From positions 3,450,372 through 3,514,371 of the forward strand of contig NW_006921538.1 of assembly GCF_000340215.1 (NCBI RefSeq): a DNA stretch of 64,000 nt. Reading direction: 5' to 3'. Each line of letters starts with the position of its first letter. Within the stretch, counting starts at the first letter, position 1. Position numbers and translations under genes: made by a program. This document shows, piece after piece, positions 44,949 to 55,300 of the stretch. Origin of the DNA: Pseudocercospora fijiensis CIRAD86 (Eukaryota; Ascomycota; Dothideomycetes; Mycosphaerellales; Mycosphaerellaceae). The notes beneath the pieces are model-generated. The model did not search any database and was not told the DNA's origin. It was given only the letters and a program-made list of their open reading frames with translations.

Positions 44949-45942
44949 TTCAAAGAACTAAAAGAAGATAGACATTCCGGTTGATTTGTATTAGTTTAGA
45001 TTTTTATAAAAAGAAAACAGGGAAAAATAAGGAAGGTTGAAGAGCCTAATAGTTATAGTTATAGGCACTATCCCTGTTTTCTAGAGCATATTATATACCT
45101 GCCTTCGCAACTCTACCTAATACTCCCTCTAAATATCCTTATACTCTACCTACTAGAAATTCAACTAGGTACCTAGACCTGTAGCTGCCTCTATATCTTT
45201 TACTATCTTCTATAGGTTGAAGGCCTCTTCTATAGTAGCCTCTACCTCCTTATATAATACGAAGTTACTACCTGCCCTACCCTTTATATCTCCTAAATAA
45301 CTAAGAGTTCTAAGGAACGAACTAGCATTCGGCCTTAGTATAGCGAGTAACTAGTGGAACGTTCTACAGAGCTGCCTTATAGCTCTTTTATATACTATAC
45401 CGATACCGAGGGAGGAGCTATCCTAGTACTTAATATTGTCGAATAGTTTAGTAGGAAAGTATATAAACTTCTTAAGGAGGAGGACTTCTAGGGAAATCGA
45501 TGAGTTCTGCCTAGATCTAGATAAAGACATTCTACTAAGCAGTTAGGGAATTGAACCGTAAACGAAAGGATGAAATTCATACCTAAGGAGTACAGTTTCC
45601 GAACTGAACTATAATGCCTTATATATATGTGTATATACTTTTGATTGGTTAGTGCCCTTAGCTGATTATCTATAGATTTGAGGTTATATAAGTACCTTTA
45701 TACAACTACGTAGCCTAAGTAGGATTCGAAAATTCTATAAGTACTAAGGACTAAAAATGCCGGCCACGCTGCCGGCTACACTGCTAAGTCTTACAAAGGG
45801 CTTGCTTGAAGCTACGTATACATTCGTACACTTCTTAAAAACCGATAAATTATATAGTTCGAACCAGCTACTTATATAGTTGCTTAGCAAACCAACCCAA
45901 ACTAAACTAGAGTTTCGGCTTAGCAAACCAAACTAAACTAAC
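44949..45942 (+). other. hAT right-hand non-coding region
   Basis: I followed no convincing frame here. It ends in clustered tttggttt / aaaccaaac motifs next to the right terminal repeat. Confidence 0.5.
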
Positions 45943-45962
45943 CCGAACCACTGCGGGGTCTA
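45943..45962 (-). repeat. hAT right terminal inverted repeat
   Basis: Reverse complement tagaccccgcagtggttcgg, followed by cagctaac (45963-45970). Further ggttcg- and tttggttt-type motifs occur just inside both ends. Confidence 0.93.
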
Positions 45963-46079
45963 CAGCTAACGCTACCCCTATAGGCCAACCTTCGAAAAAA
46001 GAATAAGCGCCGCACTAACTGTTAGCCTTGTGCGGCGTAAGACTATCGACATTGTGCTAGCTATAACACGCTCCTGCCT

Positions 46080-49000
46080 TATATAGGACACGAAGGGCAC
46101 TACCTATTAAACTAAGGTTATACTAGATCTAGGAAATTCAGTTAGTGCCCTTATTAGCTATCGCCTAGCTAAGCAATTAGACCTTCGACAACTGCCTAGG
46201 ACTAACCTGCTAACCCTTGCTTAGTTTAATAACGCTCGGCACTTGACCTATAGGGCCTACTATATTTATATAGCCCTAAAGGACGACCTCGGAAATGAAC
46301 GCCTACTAGACTTCACTGCCTACGCAGTAGATATAGACAACCTATATAGGGGAGCTACTATTGTTATTAGCAACCCTGTTCTTAAGCACTATGCTATAGT
46401 TATAGACTTAGGCAGTTAACAATAGCGATTTAGAATCGCTAGGAGAGAGGACATTAAATACATCGACATTAGCGAGTGTCCTAATAATATTAGGGTCCTG
46501 TTTATTAGCAACCTAACACTAGCCTCTGCCTTAGCCGACCTAACGGTCGACCTATTAGGCGACGATAATGAGCCTGTGCCCCCTAATAGCATAGACCCTA
46601 ATTAGCTCGAGCGTATACTAGAGCCTATTCGAGAGACCTACATTAATGTGTTTAAACACTACCTAGCATCGACATTGCCTATATTTAAAGAGACGGATTA
46701 TAAGATTGATATTATAGAGGGTAAGGAGGTTCCTTTTAGCCCCCTCTACAACCTTAGTAAACGAGAGCTTGCTATGCTACGTAAGTACCTAGAGGAAAAC
46801 CTAGCTAATAGTCGAATTCGATACAGTAATAGCCCTACTAGTGCACCTATCCTGTTCGTGCTAAAGAAGGATAGCGGCCTACGTTTATATGTTGATTATA
46901 GAGGGCTTAACGCTATTACTATTAAAGACCGCTGTCTACTCCCGCTTATTAATAAGACCCTCGACCGCCTTTCTAGTGCCTACTACTATACTATATTAGA
47001 TATTAAGGACGCCTATTACCGTATCCGTATTCGCAAGGGCGATAAATAGAAGACAGCCTTCCGCACTCGCTATAGCTATTTCGAGTACTTAGTTATGCTA
47101 TTTAGGCTAGCTAATGCCCCTACTACATTCTAGTCCTACATCAATCGGGCCCTATTAGGCCTACTAGACTACCTCTACGTAGTTTACCTAGATAACATCC
47201 TAGTTTACATACACTTACCTAATATTGCGGAGTACTAGGCTATAGTCCGTAAGGTGCTCGATCGCCTACGAGCCTATAGACTATATTACAAGCCTTCTAA
47301 ATGCACCTTTGCTACTAAGGAGGTAGCCTTCCTTAGTTTTATCGTATCAACTAATAGTGTTAAGGCTGATCCTAATCGGATTAAAACAATTACTAAATGG
47401 CCTATTCCTACGTCTATTAAGGAGCTTTAATCGTTCCTCGGCTTCGCTAATTTCTACCGCCGCTTTATTAAGGGCTATTTACGGCATATAATGCCCCTAA
47501 CTAAGCTCACTAAAACTAAGGCCAACCTAACTAGAGAGTTCAAATAGACTAATAGAGCATAAGCCGCTTTTGATAGTTTAAAGAAGCGGTTCACTAAAGT
47601 CCCTTTGTTACACTATTTTATACTAAACAAGCAGATCCGAATTGAGACTAACGCTTTACAGTTCGCTATATTAGCTATAATGTCTTAGCAGTTAGATAGT
47701 AACTACTACTAGCACCTAATTGCCTTCTTCTCGAGGAAGATGATTAATGCTAAGCGTCGCTACGAGACCTACGAGCAAGAGCTCTTAGCTATTGTCGAGG
47801 CCTTTAAGCATTAGAGGCACTACCTCGATAGGGCTTAATATACAATACAGGTCTATACAGACTATAACAACCTCCGTAGCATTACTAAGGTTACTAGGGT
47901 TATAGGTCGATAGGCTAGATAGGCCGTCTACCTCGCCGGGTTTAATTTTAATATATTATATCGGCTAGGCGTAAGTAACCCTGCCGATAGCCTATCGAGG
48001 CGACCTAATTACGATAGCGAGACCTAACACATTAATTCTTTGTTTCCAACCCTATAGTATAAGATTGCTATAGCCTATATTATTAATAAGCACGCGCAGA
48101 ATAAGCGGCTTACCGGACTCCGCGACGGCTTGAAGCATATTAATGCTCTTGCTATATTAATAGTACGTATTAAGATAAGAGCTAAGGACACAGACAGGAG
48201 AAGTTATAATAACTCCCTAGTCGATATCGCAATATACAGTAACAGCGATAGCACTGCTATAGTTAATCCGGCTGCTAGTGCTATTAGATGTATACAATGC
48301 GTACCTCGTTTAATAGCGAGGGTACTGTTAAATAACCTTGCAAATAGGGATAGTTAATCGTTTATAGATAAGCTATTACGTACTTAGCAGAGGGACGCCT
48401 TTGCTGCTAAACGTATCGACAAGCTTATAAGTAGGCGAACGACTCGATCTAGTAAGAGTAACTAGTCGGTCGATAACAAAGGTTATTTGAAGTTTAAGGG
48501 CAGATACTATATCCCCGCTAAACATTCGATCCGATAAGAACTTCTTAAGCGATACTATAATAGTAAGCTTGCCGGTTACTATAGTACAGAGAGGTCGCAC
48601 GAGCTACTATCGCGCACATACTACTAGCTAAATAGTAAGCGGAACATAAAGGAATACGTTAACACGTGTGCCGTATGCTAACGTATTAAGGCACTAAAGC
48701 ATCAGCCTTTTAGCGAGTTGTCCTTATTGCTAATCCCCTACAAGCCATTTACGGAGCTTATAATAGATTTTATTATAGGTCTTCCCCCTACTAAGCGAAG
48801 AGGAAGCAAAGATATCTTTAACGCTATCCTAGTCGTTATAGACCGGTTTACTAAGGGCGCTCGATACATCCCGGCGCGGAAAGATTAGACTGCTATTAAT
48901 ATAGTAGAAGCGCTGTAGAACAACATCTTCTGTACCTATTAGGGGATCCCTAAAGGGATAGTCTCTAACCGAGGCTCGACATTTATATCTCATTATTAGA

Positions 49001-49910
49001 GTAAGATTTGCCTACAGCTAAGACTTAAGTATTGCCTGTCTATAGCATTCTATCTATAAACAGATAGTCAAACCGAAAGGCAGAATGCCACGCTATAGTA
49101 GTACCTGCGTAGCTATATTAATAAGAACCCTAATAACTAGGTCAATCTCCTACAACTAGCCGAATTCGTATATAACAATAGTGTCTACTTATCTACTAAG
49201 GTGTTACCTTATTTCGCTATAATAGGAAGCAACCCTGCGCTGCTATAAGACCCCCTATCGCTCGAGGCCGAGCGTAAGGAAAGGGAAGCGTGTTAAGTAC
49301 TAATACCTAAGACACTAGCGGCTATTAAGAGGGTTCAAAAGATGCGAGAGATTTACGCCAAGATAGCTAACAAACTAGCGAAGGCCTAGGCCTATTAGAA
49401 GGCCTATTACGACAAACACTATACACCGATAACCTTTAAGCAAGGCGACATAGTTATGCTAAGCACTAAGAACCTCCGCATCCGTAAGCACCTATCCCCT
49501 AATAGCAAAACAAGGCCTAAGCTCGCACTAAGATATATTAGTCTATTCCGCATTCGAGAAGTTAAGGGCTCCTCCGTATAGGCCTATTAGTTATAGCTTC
49601 CTCCTTATTATACTATCTATAACACCTTCTATATATCCCTCCTTAAGCTATATTACCTGCGCGAGGGAGATAAAGCCCCTACTAAACACGAAGACATACT
49701 AGCGGATAGTAAAGAGCTGTAGTCTATAGAACGTATTCTAAAGCACCGGACTAGGCAAGGCAAGAAGGAGTACCTATTAAGATAGTAAGGCTATTTACCT
49801 AAATAGGACTTATAGGAGGCTAAAGACTCGTTTAAGGATATAACTAAGTTGCTAGATAAGTATTAGACTAGCGTAAAGAACACGAAGAAGGCTAAGAGCT
49901 TATAATGCCT
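46080..49910 (+). pseudogene. Element B pol remnant (protease, RT, RNase H, integrase, chromodomain-like end)
   Basis: Protease region at about 46080-46420. RT at 46648-47400 with a 133-codon stop-free stretch. The catalytic motif reads YLDNILVY, as in element A, so the second Asp is lost. RNase H has VYTDYNNLRSITKV near 47865, and integrase LIIDFIIGLPPTKRRGSKD and AILVVIDRFTKGARYIP lie around 48760-48870. The C-terminus, RILKHRTRQGKKEYLLR**GY (about 49735), resembles a chromodomain. Frames are broken by TAG. Confidence 0.88.
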
Positions 49911-51193
49911 ATAATGTCGCCTAGGAACAATGCTACCCCCGGGGTGCTATTAGCTAACTAATTAGAAGCGGGCAATTGTTAGCAACGAAGGACAATAAGA
50001 CTATACTACTATAGCGGACGCGCACTAAGTGTTAACGAGCGCGCTATAACTGTCGACCAATTCCCTGCCCTTTTAAGGAATCTACCTCTTTACTAGCGTA
50101 CCCTATAAGACCCTCCTTTTAACGCCCCCTCTTATTCCTTCCTTCTATCGAGGCCTCGAGGCCTAGGTAATCGGCGAGGACGGCGCGGCCGGCGCGGCTA
50201 TATTAGTAATAGTGTTGCGGGGTATATTGCTATTTAAGAGAGGAAGGACACGGCTATATTAGTAACGGTGTTGCCGAGCTATTACTAGTTAAAGAAGGAA
50301 ATTAGAAGAAGGTGAAGTTAGCGCTAAGACGACTAGCGCCGCTATTATTAATATCACCTGCTCGCTAACATTGCTAACCTTACCTGTTGTCGCTACTATA
50401 CTTACGAAGACAACTTTACCTATACTACGGCCTAAGGCCGGAGGCGCGCTATACTAATTAAGTTAAAAGAATAGCTATATTAAAGGTTTGATTAAAACTT
50501 TAATTAAAACTTTAAGCCGCTTAAAAGATTAAGCGATTAATAGACTAACTAAGGGCAAAACTATAGAGCTAAGCTAGCCGGGGTCGATCTTGCGGATAAT
50601 AGGTTACTCCTCGATCTTTCCGACCCTTTAAGCGAGGCGAACCTCTACTACTGCACTTATAATAGCCTTTACCTATAGAAACTAGACGAGCTGTGTTTTT
50701 TTAAAAAGATAAGATAAGATTAACACTTAAAGGCTGCTAAACCTAGCTAATTAGGGCTAGCGAAACTACGAACAACAAGAATAATAACCCTCGGAAGCGG
50801 ACAAACCCTTAGAAGCGGACATTGCTAGGTCTTTTAAGAGTAGACGCAAAGAACTCGGTATAATATCACTTAGAACGGAGGTAGGGCTGCAATACCTCGT
50901 ACGTCTACCTATTGCAGTAGGGAAGACGCGCTCGTATTATAATTAGTCGAAGGCCCTCAATTCTTATAGATATATATTACTTTATAGTTTATTATATATA
51001 GAGATAGCGCAGTTAGAGTTGTACATTGTGTTGTTTTAGAGGTAAGGTTTGATATAGTTATATAATCAGGTGGTTAAGTGTTTAATTTAGCGCGGACTAA
51101 GCGGCTTATTAGACCTGCTAAGTTAGTAGTAATAGAGGTCGAGATTAGAATATAGACAGGCTACGAGGGCGCGGCCTTTAGAAGGGAAGCGTG
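49911..51193 (+). other. Element B 3' region before the LTR
   Basis: No frame followed. The sequence matches the element A segment around 15.2-16.2 kb in reverse complement. Near 51000 it contains the uninterrupted form of the site where Gypsy-1 inserted in A. A polypurine tract, gaagggaagcg, lies just before 51194. Confidence 0.75.
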
Positions 51194-51390
51194 TATTAGG
51201 GCCAAAGAGGCTATACGTAATTGGCATATAATTAGGCCGAGTGAAGCTAGGGTCTTAGTGCCTTAGGTAGGGCTTAGCGCTTAGCGTTAGGCTAACTAGC
51301 CTACCTTCCTCCCTCTCCTTTTAGATCTCTATCGAATACTATACTAATTCACTACTACCCTATCTACCTGCTAATATAACCCTTCTTACA
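51194..51390 (+). repeat. Element B 3' LTR
   Basis: 197 bp, TATTAGGGCC...CTTACA. TG has become TA at the start, and 2 bp are missing near the end relative to the 5' copy. Confidence 0.92.
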
Positions 51391-51610
51391 GATAAATAAA
51401 AGATAAACAAAAGATAAATAAAAGTTAAACAAAAGACAAACAAAAGATAAACAAGAGGTAAGCAAAAGATAAGCAAAAGATAAATAGAAGATAAATAAAA
51501 GATAAATAGGAATTCAGTACAAGTTAAGCAAAAGCCAAGCAAAAGCTAAGTAAAAGTTAGGTGAAAGTTGAACAGAAGTTAAACTAAAGATAAACAAAGG
51601 ATAGATGAAA
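51391..51610. repeat. 11-bp minisatellite array, right border of the repeat island
   Basis: gataaataaaa and variants (gataaacaaaa, gttaaacaaaa, gctaagtaaaa), increasingly degenerate to the right. The orientation is the same as at the left border. Confidence 0.88.
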
Positions 51611-52336
51611 GCCGAGTATACGATCATGGACTAGACCCTGCGAGCTGCAGCATACGCCTCCGTAGCAGCAGCCGTACTAGTGGCAGACGCAAGGGCAAAG
51701 GCATGGATCCGGACTATCTCTAGAAGATAGCTCATCGCCGCGGCAGTCTTATGTAAGCTATTATATAGCTATGTTGATAGGTATTGTAGTTAAGTTACTA
51801 ATATTTCCTCGTCCCCTATTATATCGCCATTCCAAAAGACTGTCCGGCGTCTCTTACTATCCTGCCTTTAGTTTCTTAGGGCTTCGCCGATCCTTTTTCT
51901 CTGCTGCTTCTTTCTTGCGGCTTCGCCCATCCAATTTCCCTGTTTCTTCCTCTCTTGCGGCAAAGCTGATCCCATGACCATGGAATTCGACATGCGAGCC
52001 AAGATGGCGGCTCTTACTGCTGAGTATGTGACAGTGACAGCCTTGGCGTGAACACAACCCTAGTGCACGAGCCATTTGCACATGAATGCAGTGCGTATGG
52101 TTTCCAGCGATGGCTTCCGAAACACTTGAGGCGTCATCTAAAGCAGCGAGATCGAAACACTGACGTCGTCAGCAAGAACGTCTTGGGTTCAGCGGACGTG
52201 CGAATGTCTAGCAGACTTGGAGAGCATGCGATCGTGACAGTAATACCATTCTATTTATGCGTAAACATTATCGATGTGTATAGAAAGAAGTCGCGCGCTT
52301 GCAGAATGAACGACGGCATTTCTGTATTGTCTTCAT
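51611..52336. other. Intergenic region right of the repeat island
   Basis: Base composition returns to that of gene space, and CpA/TpG are common again. No convincing gene. It includes the 3' flank of the large surface-protein gene. Confidence 0.5.
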
Positions 52337-55300
52337 CTAGGCGCCGATTGCAGTGGTGTTGCTCCAACATCTGGCTCCGTCTGCCAATTGTGATGGCGGG
52401 CCGGTCACAATGAATTGCGATCCAATACCGTTCCGAATGGTGAACTTCCAAATTTGACCTGTGTTTCCTTCCGAACCGTAGAGGAAGCCATCGTTCGAAG
52501 CCCAGACAGCATTCCATTTGGCGTTGGCTACCGTGGTGCCGAAAGCACCAACGTTACCAACAGTAGCCCAACTCAAAGTCGACAGGCTGAAGCTGTAAAG
52601 AGTCGTTGCGCCGGTGCTATCTGAGAAAGGTGCAAACAGGTTCTGACCGGCACCTGGTACATATGCCCAATCCTGAATACCTCCATTGTTGGTGTTGAAT
52701 GGAGACGCAGGTAGCGAGGCAGTACCTGTTTGAACCACGGTGCTGTAGTTCGCAGTTCCAGGAGCGAAATTTACCTTGATCCACTGCCAGCCATTACTCT
52801 GCGACCCTGTCCAGAACGAGCCATCGGGTGTGAAGTCGCCGACGTAGAACTTTCGCCCGCTGGGTAAATTGAAAAGTCGTTGCAGCCTGCCGTCAAAGCT
52901 AACCCGAACCATGACTTCCGGGTCAACGCCACGAATGGTGGCATAAAGGTAGCTATCTAGAGGGTTTAAGGCCAGCGAATTGATACCATCGTTAGTACCC
53001 GAGTCCGTCGAAGTATAGACTGTAGAGTTCTGCCCAGTCGCCAAGTTCACGCGGTATAGCGTATTCCGCTGAGATAGATATCCTTCGACCACGCAAGGTG
53101 CCGTGTACATTGGAGTGGCGATGACCACTGTTGCCGGATCTGTGCCACTTGCAGAAATTGTTGTCGATGTGTGAGCCGTCGTGGTCGGACTTTGGGTGGC
53201 AGGATTGTACGGGCTAGTCTGAGTAACGGTTGTTGCCGCGGTAGTAGTAGTCGTTGTTGTAGTGCGAGTTGTTGTGAAGGCGTTCGTGATAACTGTGGCT
53301 ACGCTCGTACATTGCCTGCTGGTAGATGAGACAGCAGCTCCGCTGTATGCTCCATTGTAGTACTGGACCTGAATAGCCGCAACAAGACCGCTATTGGTAC
53401 CTTGAAAGTAGTCATTCGTCCCCCTCTTGAGGTAACAGAAATTGGATTCAAACACGTAGGCGAATGAAATGCAGTTTCCATAGTCGCCGCTCGAACACAG
53501 CCGGAAGCACGCATTCCACGATGTAGCGTACACGTTAGTGTAGGATGGTACGTAGGTATCGCGGCTGCATCCAAGAACGTACTGGACGCCGCAGTTGTCT
53601 TGAACGATGCGTCCATCCTGGTCGGGGCATGTAAAATTTGCTTCGGCTGTTGCTGTCGCCACCGCACCTGTGGTACTTGTGCTTGTCGTACTTGTTGTCT
53701 GCTCGAGGTTAGACAAGATCTTTCTTTGAATGGTAAAAGCGCTTTGCTTACCGAAGTCGTACTCGTGGTAGTGGTTGTTGAAGTAGTGGTTGACTGTACA
53801 TCTCAGTGAGTGGAGAATACCCGAGAAAATGCCCCGAATCGACTTACAGTTGTAGTAGTCCTTGTGGTTGTCTTGATGGTGTGGTGTCAGCTCTACAAAT
53901 ATGAACAAAGGTTGTGCAAGGTCCATGCATACCGTCGTTGTTGGTGTACTTGTCGTCTAGATATGCGTCAGCCTCACCTCAACTTTTCAAAGCCTCAAGA
54001 TTGCTCACCGTGGTAGTTGTGCTGCTTGTGGTAGTCTTCAAAGTGTTAGCATCGCCGTCTTCAGATATTTCGGCGAGTTTCAGCTCACAGTGGTCGTAGG
54101 CGTAGTGGTCTTGAACGCGTTAGTAGAAAGGATGAAAATTCGATCTGTGAGGCTTACAGTAGTGGTAGTAGTGGAAGATGTTGTCGTCTAATGCTTTCAT
54201 TAGCTTGCTGTAAATTTCTGGAGTCATAAGATTATACGGTAGTAGTCGGAGTCTGCAACATGTTAGTGGGAATACCTTTGATCCGCGACAAGAAACTTAC
54301 GGTAGTAGTAGTTGTAGATGTGGTACTTGTCGTCGTCTGTACTAGTCAGTCGAACACTCCAGATGTTACAAGCGGCTTGGCTTACGGTGGTAGTGGGAGT
54401 CTGCCGTGAGGTTAGCCACTTAACCAAATCGAGCTAGGAGAGTAAGAAAAGGACGTACTGTAGTCGTCGTCGTAGATGTAGTACTTGTAGTCTGCTTTGA
54501 TTAGTTATCAAGCCTACGAGGCGAAAGACGCGGTAGCTCGGCTTACAGTCGTAGTCGAAGTGGAGGTCTTTGCGATATTAGCAATAGGTTCCGAGCAATT
54601 GAGCTGCAAGTGCATTCGTAGAAGTTAACAGGCTGGCTTACTGTAGTAGTAGTTGTAGAAGATGTTGTCGTCTGTATTAATTAGAAGATGAACCCGTACA
54701 GCTTATCATTTAAAAGCTCGACTCACAGTCGTTGTAGGAGTTGTAGTCTCGTAGAAGTCAGCTGCTAAGTATCTGTCACATTGCAAAGAGAGCTTACCGT
54801 TGTCGTAGACGTCGTACTTGTGGTTGTCTATATAGACGGGATGGTTAGCTCTCGAAGCTCACTTTTGTGTATCGCGCCAAAGCTTAGCTTACTGTCGTTG
54901 TCGGAGTTGAAGTCTTGAATGCTGTTAGTATCGGCTACACTCTCGATATATTCCGGCGACTTACAGTTGTAGTAGTAGTCGATGATGTTGTGGTCTGATT
55001 ACGTTAATATCTTCGTGCATAAGACGCCAGATTCCGCTTACAGTAGTCGTTGATGTCGAAGTCTTCAATGCGGTTAGTAGAAAACTCGAACAGATTTCCA
55101 ATTAAGAGCGTACCGTAGTGGTTGGAGTTGATGTCGTCGTCTTCTCACCGATTAGCATTTGAATTTGCTGCGAATGCAGATTTAGCTACTGACCGTAGTG
55201 GTAGAAGTCGTCGATGTTGTTGTGGTCTGTTGCCGGTTGTCAGTGATCCCTCTTCAATATAAAGTAGTCGCCATGCAAAGCGGTGCAAGTGCAGTGCAGT

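Larger units (their letters stand above)
36398..45962 (+). mobile_element. hAT-superfamily DNA transposon carrying histone H3-like genes
   Basis: Terminal inverted repeats TAGACCCCG(T/C)AGTGGTTCGG lie at 36398-36417 and 45943-45962 (19 of 20 match; the mismatch is a CpA->TpA change). They are flanked by the 8-bp duplication cagctaac at 36390-36397 and 45963-45970. Eight-bp duplications and a hAT transposase inside identify the superfamily. Element A keeps the same site unduplicated (20165-20172), which confirms a clean insertion into element B gag. At 9,565 bp it is large for a hAT. Cargo in order: a basic accessory gene, transposase, a divergent H3-like gene and an H3-like gene, all on the plus strand and RIP-damaged. 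A further nested element inside 43.3-45.9 kb cannot be excluded, but I saw no second pair of ends. Confidence 0.93.
34612..51390 (+). mobile_element. Element B: RIP-damaged Ty3/Gypsy retrotransposon, same family as A, split by a hAT transposon
   Basis: LTRs at 34612-34810 (199 bp) and 51194-51390 (197 bp) are flanked by gataa duplications (34607-34611 and 51391-51395), so it inserted into the 11-bp satellite. Without the 9.57-kb hAT insertion it is about 7.2 kb, as A is without Gypsy-1. Gag is at 35.0-36.4 kb and pol at 46.1-49.9 kb, followed by about 1.2 kb of 3' region that matches A left of 16 kb. Confidence 0.95.

Noticed and set aside
36398..45962. A Starship-type giant element with a DUF3435 tyrosine recombinase
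   Set aside because: The ends carry short inverted repeats with an 8-bp duplication, and the transposase has hAT core and dimerisation motifs. I found no DUF3435-like recombinase, although the region at 42.8-43.2 kb stayed unrecognised.
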